From Semisulcospira habei (taxonomy: Eukaryota; Mollusca; Gastropoda; Semisulcospiridae): a stretch of 64,000 nt of DNA. The notes below the pieces were generated by a model. It saw only the letters and a program-made list of their open reading frames with translations. It was not told where the DNA came from and made no database searches. Below are positions 50,295 through 62,258 of the stretch, one piece after another. Position numbers and translations under genes: made by a program. Each line of letters begins with the position of its first letter. Positions within the stretch are counted from its first letter, which is position 1. The stretch spans positions 13,900,343 through 13,964,342 of the forward strand of contig BTPG01000004.1 in assembly GCA_036245525.1 (NCBI GenBank), in the 5' to 3' direction.

Positions 50295-51410
50295 ATTCTA
50301 GATCACCTAAATTAATAATACCACCGACCTCTAAAACAAAGACTAATTAGTCTATCAACGCTCTCAGTCTTTACCTTTCACAATGCACTCAACCATTTCC
50401 AAATCAGCAGTCAGCTGTTATCGGGAAATGGCTGGCCTAGCTTTCCACAATTAATAGATAACGGAAATTCCCGATAGTCATAATAAGACCGGAAAAAATA
50501 CATATGAGCGATCGCGACTAGACAATCTCGTCCACACTAGCATTCTGTGAGTGACGTCAGTGTTGCTAAGAGCGACGCCACGTGTCAATTGCGAGACTGG
50601 TTTAGTCAGTATTGCGTCTCATTTTAGAATGCAGCAGTGTGTGAGAAAGACATGTTTTACAGTTTCATTAGAGACTTTATGGCTGTGTTATCACTAAATC
50701 TTGCGGAATATTACTAAGGTGAGATCTTTACTTTGACTGTTATACTTAGCAGTATTTTGAAACAACAAATAAGGTTAGTACTGAAACTGAGAAAACAAAA
50801 TCGTACTGTTAGATCGTCAGCTAACTGTGTTACAGTAGCCAAGTACACTAACACTAAAATATATTTGGTGGCTGGCTACAGGTTATTACAGGATATCGAA
50901 CGAAAAAAACTTACGGCTTCTATCCAATATGACAGTTATTTTCGTCAATTGTTTGATTTAGCTATGCTGTGTGCGGGCTAAGCCTTTCAAATCCGCTGAC
51001 TAATGACGGGATGTGTTGAAGGGTGTAAACAGAAGATTGAGCCTTATCAAAGAGAACCATTTGGTATCACTTTAGTGGCGTGGAAAAGTAACAAATGAGA
51101 GACAGAACACAGAGTTAAATGGCTCATAATACAAATATTTGATGTTCTGTTTACACCCTGCGTTAATGTCATTAACAAACGATGTGAACAGAAGATAGTA
51201 TATGACAACCTTAGCTGAAGGAAAGCAGCACCTCAGACGGGCACTGACAATTAATGTGTGCACAATGGTGTTGTGAATACGGCACAGGATGCAACTGCAA
51301 TGCGAAAGTTGTCGATTCTACATGTGTCAAACAACTAAATCTGAAACTGAAGTGTGTGACGTGTTCTGACTGGAGACTACAAAAAAATATGCATGCATGT
51401 TGAATAAAGA
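50295..51410. other. No gene recognised
   Basis: Earlier exons of the minus-strand helicase-like gene could lie here, but no splice-bounded conserved stretch was identified. Confidence 0.3.
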
Positions 51411-51455
51411 TTGTGTGTGTCTGTGTGTGTCTGTGTCTATGTGCATGTACGTGTA

Positions 51456-51494
<39 letters not shown>

Positions 51495-51602
51495 TGTGTA
51501 TGTATGTACGTGTATATATGTGTGTATGTACGTGTGTATGTAAGTCATGTATGTGTGTGTGTGTGTGTGTGTACGTGTATGTGTGTGTATGTGTGTGTGT
51601 GT

Positions 51603-51646
<44 letters not shown>
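51411..51646 (+). repeat. Interrupted (GT)n microsatellite
   Basis: GT repeats with TATG, CATG and TACG interruptions over ~235 bp, ending ~65 bp before element B. Confidence 0.9.
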
Positions 51647-51647
<1 letters not shown>

Positions 51648-51724
51648 ATAGGAAAAACGGCATTTTATAGCTATCTATATCATTATCTCTAAGCCAATAC
51701 ACTAAAAACAAGGCTATTTAAAAA

Positions 51725-51960
51725 AAAATGACGTCCAACTCACAAAAAAAACTGTTCTCAAGTACCTACATGCCCTTGATAACAAATTTTCATAGTTACC
51801 AACATGTACTTGATAACAAATTTTCAAAGTTACCAACAGTAATTGAAAGCAAATTTCAAAGTTACCTACAACTGACAAATAACTTTGTAAATTATAAGTT
51901 TTTATAAGTGGCTTAAAACAAGTTCTTTTAAGTGTCTTAACATAAGTTCTTATAAGTTCT
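51725..51960. repeat. Subterminal iterated motifs of element B
   Basis: CTTGATAACAAATTTTCAAAGTTACC-like units recur three times (about 51774-51870), then AAGTTCTTATAAGT-like units (about 51895-51960). Element A has comparable TAAGTTC iterations past its last gene. Confidence 0.55.
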
Positions 51961-52229
51961 TGACTCAAGACATCAACTTGGACAGATTTGACAATTTACA
52001 TGGACAACAAAATATATTTTTTTCTGAATAATAGTTTGGTGGTGGAGCTAAGGTCATTAAATAGACAGGTGTGAGTGGTGTGAGTGATGCAAGTGGCGTG
52101 TCATCTCTCTGTGAAGTGTATGATAGAAATAATGAACGATTACCAAAACTTACCTTTACTTGCTTAGAGACCTTGTAGTTTTTCCGTGGTTTCTTTTACC
52201 TAGATCTTTTTCCCGTCCTCTAAAAAAGA

Positions 52230-52799
52230 TGTCTATAGTTCTGTAACATTCACGGGTTCACTATACATTTTGTTTGAATTTCAGTCTTCTGTTGTTTGTA
52301 ATTGGCCAAATCATCCTGCGCTCTCTTAAACTCATCATCATCAATTTTATTTTCTTCTAAATCTTTACTGATAATAAGTTTCATACTGCTCAGCTTAGCT
52401 CCAGCAAGAGTACTCAATGCTTCATGCTTCTGTAACTTCTCATGAAATCTTTTGCTAAGGGCTTCCAAACCAAAACATGCCAGACATGTGGCAATGCTAA
52501 CTCTTTCAATAGCTATCCCAATTATACTATCTATTCCCATTGCAGACAGTGCAATACCCCCTACAGAACATCCAGCTGAAACCGCACCCACAGCCATTGT
52601 TGTGTTTTGTACAGAATTGAAAAATCTGCTGTACTGTCTTTTACACATTGAATATTTTGACTCTTCACCTTCCAAATACTTCAACACATCTGCAATATTT
52701 ATTAAACGAAATGAATCTGCACTTTGAAATACTTAGGCCTGTAATCTTACTTCAGGCACAATATGCTCAGTTGGTATTTGCGGATACTAGTTCACCATT
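52230..52799 (-). pseudogene. Relic of the Polinton 231-aa membrane protein
   Basis: Clear homologue of 30648-31343. The best-preserved part (52250-52687) keeps CKRQYSRFFNSVQNTTMA, SVATCLACFGLEAL-type sequence and HEALSTLAGAKLSSMKLIIS. The start region (52799) has a TAG at codon 4 and a deletion, and the C-terminus is cut near the TGTTACAGAAC region. Inactive. Confidence 0.85.
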
Positions 52800-52851
52800 T
52801 TTTTTTAATGACAATTTTTTTTTTAAATCAGCGATTATATTTTGCAACTCT

Positions 52852-53678
52852 TCAGGGTATACAATTTGCTGGCATATAAAATAAAACAAGATCTATGTGT
52901 TTCAGGTGTTTGTAACTTAGATACACTAGAGTTATTTTATTGACTACTACCTTTACAGCGGGGTTACTACTCAATACTTCTTTATCTGCGCCTTTTCTAA
53001 TATCAACAAAGGCCTTTGCTGACTCTGTCCCTGGGTTATCCCATGTAAGTTTGATTCCATGTGCGATATTTACTTCTTTGGTATCATCCAAAGGTCTCAT
53101 AATAATTAAAAAAACTATTGGCACTTTTCTAGCTATCGTAAAGTTTGCTGGTACAAACACAACAACCGGATCAAATCTACCCTTTCTATTTGTAATAAGA
53201 TACCTTTGTTTTTAATACTTCTGCAATGTTATTTATCTCTGATATTGTTTTCTTCATAATAGCTCAGAATAAGACTGATCAGCAATGGCCCAGATTTAAG
53301 CACTTTTTTAAATACTAAGTTTGCTTCATCAGTAATTACATAACGCTAATGAATTCAAACTTTATGTCCCAGACAATTGCGGGTGCAGGAACGACTACCC
53401 ACTTATTACCCATGTGTTTAAAGATGTAGAGCGCATTTTTTACAGGATTAGGTACAGTAACATCATGAAGATGACCAAGGTTGGGATATCTTTTTTTCTG
53501 CGTCATTTTTAACATCATTAATGACCTTCCACTTGTACAATCCAAAGGAATCAAGTTCAAGACAATACATTTCTCCTATCTCTCCTTCTTCATCAAAACC
53601 CTGCACATCAGCCAAATCTTGTAACTCTGTTACTAGACAGACAACTGGTATAATTCTTGGTTTTGGGCCAGTACTCAT
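52852..53678 (-). pseudogene. Relic of the Polinton 297-aa protein
   Basis: Homologue of 29729-30622. It starts MSTGPKPRIIPVVC at 53678 after AATAAAA and keeps ELQDLADVQGFDEEGEIGE. It passes through at least three frame changes (near 53490, 53340 and 53215) and ends near VNKITLVYLSYKHLKHIDLV. Confidence 0.85.
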
Positions 53679-53699
53679 TTTTATTCAACAAAAATAAAA

Positions 53700-56600
53700 T
53701 TATTTAACTTCAAAGATAACACAAAAATCATGCATCTCAACATGTTTACCATCCTGATTAGTTACAAAAAAAGACAGTGATTTCAGGAAACTGGAGCCTA
53801 ATTTTTTTAACTGTAAATTAGGAAATCTAACAACTCTGCTATCACAATAGGGAGCAGTTCCAGTCAGCATGCATCTTAACAAGGTTGAAGGCTTTCTATT
53901 GTGCACATTTTCAGTTGTGTTTACTTCTTTTAAATGAATGTTTAGTACTGTGTGTACTGTCAAATAAACAGGATGTCTTCCAGTTACTTTAATTTTTTTT
54001 TTACTTAAATACCTTAGTTGAATCAATGCTATCAAATAAATGCCAATCCTCATCCACACCATCTATTAAACAAGTAAAGATGCACGTTCATTTTAAAATG
54101 TAGGCGTACTACCTTCGATAATTTCTAATGTAACAAGTACATTAGCTGGATTTAAAGTTGCTTTCACTTTTCATTCACTTTGAAACATTGGCGTGTATCT
54201 GCATGTTGAAGGGTGTGTAGCGAGTCTTTCAGAACAAGATGGCAGCGGCAGCAACGCGCATGGTACAATTCAAAATACTCGGGAGTCCCTGCTGCTGCTG
54301 AGAGCTTTGAGTGGCAGTAGCGGTTGTGCATGCAACTTGCCCGACGAGATGAGGAGAACTGTGTTGCCGAGCGATGACGAGTGCAAGAGCAGCGTGAAAA
54401 AGAGAAAGAGAGGACAGAGAGGGGGGTTGATGCGACGACTGAGAAGAAACAAGAACAGGCCTCCATTATCCATGATCATGGCGAATGTGCTCTCTATTCG
54501 ACCCAAGAGCGATAATGTGAACTTTGAGGAACTGATAGCAAATGTGCGTTTGACGAGCGAGTATAAGAATGCGTGTTTGATGTGCTTTCTGCAACTTGGT
54601 GGAGTGAAGATGTGAGTGATGACAGTGTTGCGATCGATGGTTTTGGTATGCCGTCTAGAACAGATAGAGATTGTAAGATTAGTTGGAAACTGTGTGGTGG
54701 CGGAGTAGGCTTGTATGTTAATGAACGGTGGTGTAGCAAGTCAAGCGTAATGGTTAGGAAACAGCTTACAACATGTGATGTAGACTTATTGTCAGTGTCA
54801 CTCAGACCCCCATTATCTCCCTCGTGAGTTTGATCAGATCTTTGTAACGGTCATCTACACCCCCCCCCCCCTCATTCCAACCCCTCCCACGCCTCAGCCC
54901 AGATAGCAGATGTGATTAGAGAGTTACAGTTTATCTCCCCTGACGCCCCCAACTTTATTGCAGGTGACTTTAACGACTGTGACTTATGCACGAGCTTACT
55001 GACTTTTCACCGGTACGTGACTGTCCCCACTCGCAAGAACAAGACGTTAGATTTAGTGTATGAAAACGTCCCCAATGAATACCGATCGTTTGTCTTCCCT
55101 CCCGTAGGTAACTCTGACCACAATACTGTGTTTCTTGTCCCAGCATACAAACCCAAAATCCAGACAGAGCCCATAGTGAAGAAGTTAGTTAAGGTGTGGT
55201 CTAAGGATAGTGTAGAACAGTTGCAGCGGTGTTTTGAGTGTACAGATTGGGACGTGTTTCTTGATTCTAGTGTCAGTGTAGACGAAGCTACTGAAGTAAC
55301 TTCTGACTATGTGAATTTCTGTAAAGATATGATTATTCCTTCTAAGACAGTGAAATTGTATCCCAACAACAAAGCATGGATTTCAAAGTCTCTCAAAGAC
55401 ACATTGAATGAGAAAAAAGTTGCATTTCAGACTGGAGTCAGAGTAGATAGGAAAGCAGTACAGAATAAATTGAGGAAGCATAATTTAGACACTAAGAAAA
55501 AGTATAAAGAGAAAGTAGAGTCACAGTTTGAATCAGGTAGCTTAGCAGATGCATGGAAAGGACTTAAAACTTATCAGGCCACGTTAAATCAAAATTCAGT
55601 AGCAGTAGCATGCCAATGAAAAAACAAACTGAATTTTCTGAAAAAAAAACTTAATGAGTGCTATTGTAGATTTGAGAAAGATGATCTGAAGGATGACTTA
55701 GATAGCATGATTTCCCAGCTTAAAGTAAATGTGGCAGGCAATGTTGATGAAGACTTTGAGATCAATGGCAAGGCGGTTGAGAAGCTTTTTAGCAAACTGA
55801 ATGTTAAGAAAGCAGTAGGCCCTGATAATATTTGCGGTAGAGTTTTGAGATTATGTGCCAGTCAGTTGTCTGTTGTTTATAGCCGTTTGTTTAGCTGGTC
55901 TCGGAAGGATTGCACTGTACCTAGGCTCTGGAAAACATCTACAGTCTGCCCAGTCCCCAAGAACAACAAGCCCAAGACACTCAATGACTATCGCCCTGTA
56001 GCTCTCACCTCTATAGTAATGAAGTGCTTTGAGCGTGTTGTCCTTTCTAGGCTGCTCGATCAGGTCAAGCCCTATCAAGATCCTTTCCAGTTTGCATACA
56101 AGCAAAACAGATGTACAGACGACGCCACACTCACACTCCTGCACCATGCGTACACACATTTAGAAAAACCTGGCTCTTTTGTACGCATTCTTTTTATAAA
56201 CTTTTCTTCAGTCTTTAAAACTATACAACCCTATCTCATAGCTCAAAAACTTATCTGTTACAATGCAACTCCAAGGCTTATCCTATGGATTGTCAACTTC
56301 CTTGTATTTAGGACCCAGTCAGTTCACTTTCAAACAGCTCTCTCATCCATTAGGTCCACTTCCATAGGCGCCCCTCAAGGTACAGTTCTCTCCCCTGTGC
56401 TGTTCACACTATACACTAACGATTGTAGTCGTACTGACTCTACCCTTCTTATAAAATACTCGGATGACACTGCCTTAGAAGATCTCTCCAATAATGATGC
56501 GACTTACTTTGCAGAAGTAGAACGTTTTAGTGTTTGGTGTAAAGATAATTTTCTAGACCTAAATGTGAGTAAGACCAAGGAACTGATAGACTTTCGAAGA

Positions 56601-57892
56601 AACCCTGCCCCTGTCCCTGTTCTGATGATTGATGATGTGTCTGTTGAGCGTGTGACTGAGTATAAGTATCTTGGAACAGTTATAGATGATAAGTTGTCCT
56701 TTAACGCAAACACCAGCCTCATACACAAGAAATGTCAGGCACGCATCTACTGCCTCCAGAAACTCAGGAAGCTGAATCTGCCCTTCAAACTTTCTACTGC
56801 TCTTTTATTGAGTCTGTCATCCCTTTCGGTTCTTTGTGCTGGTATGGAGGTCTGAGTGTGAAGAACAAAAACAAACTGGCACGAATGGTAAACATCTGCA
56901 GCAAAGTGACTGGCAGTAAGCAAGCCAGTGTGGAGTCCCTGTATGAACAGCGTGTGGTGAGAAAGGGTAGGCGGATAGCTTCAGACAGATCCCATGTCCT
57001 TGCCACCTCTATGAACTTCTCCCCTCTGGCCGCCGACTCCACACGCACAAAGCTAGGACACTCAGACTACAGCACAGTTTCATCCCCAAATCCATCACTC
57101 TAAGCAATCTGTAGGTACATCCATGCATACCCAAACCTAACTCCTCCCCCTATCCCCCTTTACCTGTGCAATCAGTAGGAATGGAGCTTGTTGATTTTAG
57201 AGAAGTGATTATATTGTGTTTTATTTGTTGGTGAACATAGACATACTGGGATTGTCGTTACTGAGTGTTTACGCACTAATTAGTTTACTAAGGTAGATTT
57301 TAATTACGCAGCTTGTGTAATAATGTGCAATAATGTATTGAGACGTTTGTATAATAAGTAGTGAGGGTCAGGACTAGGTTGAAACACGCGTATTATGTAT
57401 GCATGTGTAGAGGTGGGTGTGAATGTATAAGTGCCGCTCAGTTCAGTCCATAATAGATGTTTGTGTGAGATGTGTAAGAGTTATGTGTACAGATTTTGTA
57501 GTGTTTACTTTATGTCCATTTGGAATTTGTAGCTGTGCAAGTGCAGGGAGAAAACGTTCATAATTATGTTATATTGTTTTCATGTCTTGTTTGTACTATT
57601 TGTTATAAATCCACAACCGAACCGAATTTCTCTTTTTGAGATAATAAAGTACTCTTATTCTTATTCTAATTCTTAAACTAGTTAGCTATAGTACAAAAGT
57701 CATAATACCCAGCTGGTATAGCCAGGCTATTGTCATTATAACTTAAATAACTTGTCTCATCTTCTCGTTAAACCACTTTACAGTGTAGAACATTTCATGG
57801 ATAGATACAACCTTGTTACCATCACGATTATCAATCCCATTAGTTATAATCACTGGTTTGCTTGTATCATGATTTGTTAAGGTAACAAACAT
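53700..57892 (-). pseudogene. Relic of the Polinton 243-aa protein, split by a LINE
   Basis: Homologue of 28977-29708. The 5' part (57892 down to about 57676: start MFVTLTNHDTSKP, then IHEMFYTVKWFN) and the 3' part (about 54175 down to 53700: LTVHTVLNIHLKE-like, ending MHDFCVIFEVK) are separated by a 3.5 kb plus-strand LINE. The 3' part also contains internal deletions near 54070-54110. Confidence 0.85.
54176..57675 (+). mobile_element. CR1/Rex1-like LINE inserted in a viral gene
   Basis: Frame pieces in order: a basic N-terminal region with KKRKRGQRGG and ANVLSIRPKSDN (54361-54600); endonuclease middle (54573-54827); endonuclease end with FIAGDFNDCDL and GNSDHNTVF plus linker (54912-55619); and reverse transcriptase (55707-56855). 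The latter has motif A ILFINFSSVFKTI, SIGAPQGTVLSPVLFT and YSDDTAL as the catalytic box, which retains both Asp. The motif A Asp is replaced by Asn (FINF), and several frame breaks exist. The 3' end (57655-57675) is a TTCTTA-type microsatellite tail. Clade is judged from motif style. Confidence 0.82.
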
Positions 57893-57941
57893 TTTTATTA
57901 TCTCATAAAAAAACACAATGGAATTTTACCACAAACAAACG

Positions 57942-60900
57942 TTAGGGCAGTGGGCAGATGTTCACATCTGCACGGGACATAGACGACCCCGCCCTCCACG
58001 AGTCGCCTGCTGCCTTGCAGGCCTGGCCGCTTGGCTGCGGAAAGGCTAAGGGAGGAAAACCCTGACATCAAAGCCCCCGTGTCTCCGGGGAAGGCTTTTG
58101 AGCCAGAGACTAGGACAAGGACAGTCTGATATAAAACCTACGACCCGAGGACCTCGATGCCATCGTCCCAGCTTGCTAGGCCATGGCAGATGAACCAAGG
58201 GTTTAAAGGGTGGGGCCAGTACTGAGCACACTGCACTCCACCAAAAAGCTCCACCGCGCAGGCTTTAGGAAACGTCCACGGACCATGACACTGACCATTC
58301 CAAGTCCTGTAGCGACGGGCGAGGGGCGAAACGGCAGGTGAAAGATGTCACTGGAAGCCGCAGTCTCAAACCTGCATGCAGGCGGTTCAGGATATTGGTC
58401 GCCTGATGTTGACCTCGGGATGACAACATCACTCGGCACACCCTGAACGACCAAGCAGCCTTTTCTAGGGACAGCACTGCTTGCTCCACACGGAGAGGGG
58501 CCTAGAAAAGGTGGCCTAACCAAAGCTCGTCCCCTCGCAACCCAGTTGGCTAGCCGCGGTCAACGGGCATCTTCTCCTGCGGTCAAAAAACAAGAAAGAA
58601 TAACGGATCCACTCTCATGACGACCACGACCGGACTCAACGTAGCATGCTGGAACGTCCGAACCATGCTCGACAAAGCAGACAGCGGACGCCCTGAACGT
58701 CGCTCCGCCCTCATTGCCCATGAATTGCGGAGGTTAAACATCGACATCGCCGCGCTCAGCGAAGTACGCCTTCCGGACGAAGGCAGCCTCCAAGAACTTG
58801 GTGCTGGGTACACCCTCTACTGGTCAGGCAGGCCTGCATCAGAAAGACGGCTCTCAGGCGTGGGTTTCATGGTCAAGACATCCATTGCGACTAAGCTGGA
58901 AAACCTACCAACGGGCCACTCAGACCGCATCATGTCCATGCGCCTCCCACTGAGACACCAGCAACACGTCACCCTTCTCAGTGTGTACTCCCCAACCCTC
59001 CTGGCAGAGCCTGCTGAAAAGGACAAGTTTTACACTGACCTGCGCAGCCTCCTACAGAGTACCCCTGCAGACGACAAAGTCATCATCCTTGGCGACTTCA
59101 ACGCCAGAGTGGGCCAGGACTCTGAAGCCTGGAAAGGAGTCCTCGGCAAGCATGGCGTGGGGAACTGCAATGACAATGGCCGCCTACTGTTGGAGTTCTG
59201 TGCGGAGCAGCAACTTGTCATCACCAACACTACTTTTCAGCAAAAGGACAGTCGAGAGACCTCCTGGATGCATCCTCGCTCCAAACACTGGCACCTTATC
59301 GACTATGTCCTAGTGCGTCAGAGGGACCGCAGTGACGTCCTCCTCACCAGAGTGATGCCCAGCGCAGAGTGAAAAAACTGACCACCGCCTTGTCCGCTGC
59401 AAACTCAGGCTCCACTTCAAGCCAAAACCCAAGAAATGGGGGCCCTCCAAGAAAAAGCTTGATGTTGCCAGCCTTCAGCGTGACGATGTGAAAGCTGCCT
59501 TTCAGACAGATTTACAGCGCAGGCTCAAAGAAACAGCGGACCCAGTAGACTCCTCCCCTGAAACACTTTGGGAACAACTGAAAACTGCTATTGCAAAATC
59601 CTCTGCAGAAGTCTTGGGTTTCGCCAGAAAGAAAAACAAAGACTGGTTTGACGAAAACGATGTAGAGATCCAGGAACACCTAGCAAAAAAAAGAGCCGCC
59701 CATCAGGCCCACCTAGCCCAGCCTTCCTGCCCTGTGAAGAAGTCTGCCTTCCGCCTCGTCTGCAGCAGTCTCCAGCGCAAGCTCAGAGATCTCCAGAATG
59801 AGTGGTGGACCAGACTTGCACAGAGGACCCAGCTTTGCGCTGACAATGGTGACTACAGGGGCTTCTACGAAGCACTGAAAGCAGTGTATGGCCCCAGGCA
59901 CCTGGTACAAAGTCCCCTGCGAAGCGCTGATGGCCAGGCACTCCTCACAGATAATACCTCCATCTTGAACCGCTGGTCGGAATACTTTCAGAGCCTCTTC
60001 AGCGCTGAGCGCACTGTTCAAGAAGCAGTCGTCCTACAAATCCCACACCTCCCAGTAAAGGTTGAATTGGACGAACCGCCCACCGCTGAAGAGACCCTCA
60101 CAGCCATCCATCAGCTCAAGAGTGGCAAAGCAGCAGGCATTGATGGAATACCGCCAGAGGTCTGGAAACATGGAGGCACAGCACTGCACAACAAGCTCCA
60201 TGACCTCTTTCTCTGCTGCTGGGAGGAAGGAACACTACCAAAAGATCTCCGTAATGCAGTCGTTATCACCCAGTACAAGAACAAAGGCGAGAAGTCTGAC
60301 TGTTCCAACTATCGGGGAATTACCCTGCTGTCCATTGCAGGGAAAATCCTTGCAAGGCTGCTCCTGAATGGGCTGGTACCTGCCATCGCTGAAGACCAAC
60401 TCCCAGAGGGCCAGTGTGGCTTCAGAGCAAACAGGAGCACCACCGATATGGTCTTTGTGCTGAGACAGCTACAAGAGAAGTGCCGCGAGCAGAACAAAGG
60501 GCTGTACGTAACATTTGTCGACCTAACAAAAGCGTTCGACACTGTGAGCAGGCAAGGCATGTGGCAGATCCTGGAGCGACTTGGCTGTCCCCCAAAGTTC
60601 CTCAACATGATTGTCCAGCTACACGAGGACCAGCAAGGCCAGGTCAGACTCAACAATGACCTCTCAGAACCATTCCCCATTCTCAACGGCGTAAAGCAGG
60701 GCTGCGTGCTGGCACCGACCCTCTTCACCATCTTTTTTAGCATGATGTTGAAGCAGGCCACAGTGGACCTCGATGATGACGATGCAGTGTACATCAGGTA
60801 TCGTCTCGATGGCAGCCTGTTCAACCTCAGACGACTGCAGGCCCACACGAAAACCCTAGACCAACTGATTCGTGAGCTGCTTTTTGCTGATGATGCTGCC

Positions 60901-61875
60901 CTCGTTGCACACACAGAGAAAGTCCTGCAGCGCATCACGTCTTGCTTCGCAGATGCTGCCCAGCTCTTTGGACTCGAGGTCAGTCTGAAAAAGACAGAGG
61001 TCCTCCATCAGCCGGCACCCAAGACAGTGTATCGCCCTCCTCACATCACCATTGGCGAGTCTGAACTAAAGTCAGTGCACCAGTTTACTTACCTTGGCTG
61101 CATTATCACGTCGGACGCCAAGCTGGACAAGGAGCTTGACAGCAAGCTGGCAAAAGCGAACAGCGCTTTCGGGCGACTTTTCAAGCGGGTGTGGCACAAT
61201 CAACAGCTGAAAACAGGCACCAAGATCAGCGTGTACAGAGCTGTGGTCCTCACCACCCTGCTGTATGGTTCCGAGTCCTGGGCCCTCTACCGCAGCCAAC
61301 TACGACTCCTCGAACGCTTCCACCAGCGCTGCCTGCGCACCATCCTGGGCATTCACTGGAGTGACTATGTCACCAACGTCGAGGTCCTTGAACAGGCTGA
61401 AACTGTGAGCATCGAGGCTTTGCTGCTGCGGACACAGCTCCGCTGGGCGGGGCACGTCTCCAGGATGGAGGATCATCGCCTACCAAAGATCACCCTGTTC
61501 GGCGAGCTTGCTACTGGACACCGTGACAGAGGGGCACCAAAGAAGAGATACAAAGACTGTCTCAAGAAGTCACTTAGTGCCTGCCAAATCGACCACCACC
61601 AGTGGTTTTGCTTGCTGCGGACCGTGACACCTGGCGCTCCACCGTTTACAAGGCAGCTGTCTCCTTTGAGGACTCTCACAGAGCTAGCCTTAAGGACAAG
61701 CGGCTCAGGAGAAAAAACAGAGATGCCGCAGCTCAGAACCCTGGCCATACCTTCCCCTGCAGCCACTGCGGTCGAACCTGCCTGTCTCGGATTGGCCTCC
61801 GCAGCCACGAACAAGCCTGCAGACGTCGTGGGCAACTCCTATAAAATCTTCGTTCGCGAAGTCAAGCCAAGAGAG
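57942..61875 (+). mobile_element. RTE-like LINE, near full length
   Basis: About 3.9 kb: a long GC-rich 5' region (57942-58600), an endonuclease frame (58617-59372), a reverse transcriptase frame (from 59488), a zinc-finger C-terminus and a short AAGCCAAG tail. The 3' end contains CTTCG-TTCG-CGAAG, a stem-loop with a TTCG loop. Inserted in the viral MEF.. gene. Frame breaks occur near 59370 and 61610, so it is inactive as read, but it is the best copy of the family here. Confidence 0.88.
58617..59372 (+). pseudogene. LINE apurinic-type endonuclease domain
   Basis: Encodes the target-nicking nuclease. 251 codons with LNVACWNVRTMLD (catalytic Asn), IAALSEVRLPDEGSL (catalytic Glu) and KVIILGDFNARVG (catalytic Asp/Asn). 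The frame stops at TGA 59370-59372, next to an A-rich indel. The final TDHRLVRCKL block lies just after in another frame, where the 40204 copy reads through, so this is a small indel in one ORF2. Confidence 0.85.
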
Positions 61876-61956
61876 ACAAATGCGTTTCAATTTAACATTG
61901 GTGCCAAGTACAATGTTGCGCCTACTTATGGTCAGAAAATAATTCAGCTCAATTAG
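59488..61956 (+). pseudogene. LINE reverse transcriptase running into viral sequence
   Basis: An 822-codon open frame. Reverse transcriptase motifs: GFRANRSTTDMVFVLRQ (about residue 312), motif A FVDLTKAFDTV (about 342), NGVKQGCVLAPTLFT (about 400) and catalytic FADD (about 465). Then follows the connection region with LLLRTQLRWAGHVSRMED. Near 61610 the frame shifts. The true C-terminus, in another frame (61602-61844), has a CSHCGRTC..H..C zinc finger. The shifted frame instead runs through the LINE end (61875) and adds 27 residues of the viral MEF.. protein before stopping at 61956. The chimera is accidental. Confidence 0.85.
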
Positions 61957-62258
61957 CTAGATTCCTTTCATGTAAAGGTACCTTATCCTTTCGATCAATA
62001 CCTAAATTTACAGATGATTCAACTGCAAGAAAGTGGTCCTCAAGCCCACTACAGTTGTTTCAAAACCAGATTAACTTTGCTATACTATGCTCAACTACAG
62101 GCTGCCGTGTTTCTTTTACAGACCATTTGAATCACTCAAATCAAACTGATTAGGTCTGTGTATCGTTTCCTCATGTAGCACCAGCTTAGAAGAATACTAT
62201 CAGAACTTCATACCCCACACTACCCACTGAATCCAGTTTTAACAAGTATAATAACCCC

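Larger units (their letters stand above)
51711..62258 (-). mobile_element. Element B: decayed Polinton relic with nested LINEs
   Basis: Relics of the last four genes of element A occur in the same relative order but inverted: 52230-52799, 52852-53678, 53700-57892 (all minus) and 57918-62258 (plus). The outer flank (about 52085-52150) also matches element A's right flank. The genes carry stops, deletions and shifts. Two LINEs are inserted within it (54176-57675 and 57942-61875), and a third begins where virus similarity ends (about 62258). Integrase, polymerase, ATPase and the capsid-like gene are absent from the window. Removing the LINEs leaves about 3.1 kb of viral sequence. Confidence 0.85.
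57918..62258 (+). pseudogene. Relic of the Polinton MEF.. virion-like gene, split by an RTE-like LINE
   Basis: Homologue of 28953-28081. Only the first ~24 bp (57918-57941, MEFYHKQT-like) remain before the LINE. Similarity resumes at 61876 (TNAFQFNIGAKYNVAPTY) and continues through stops and shifts to about 62258, where the next LINE starts. Short matching motifs, ACAAACG on the left and ACAAATG on the right, may be the target-site duplication. Confidence 0.82.

Noticed and set aside
50733..50981. 82-codon plus-strand open frame
   Set aside because: No recognisable motif, composition typical of AT-rich noncoding DNA, and no splice or promoter context.
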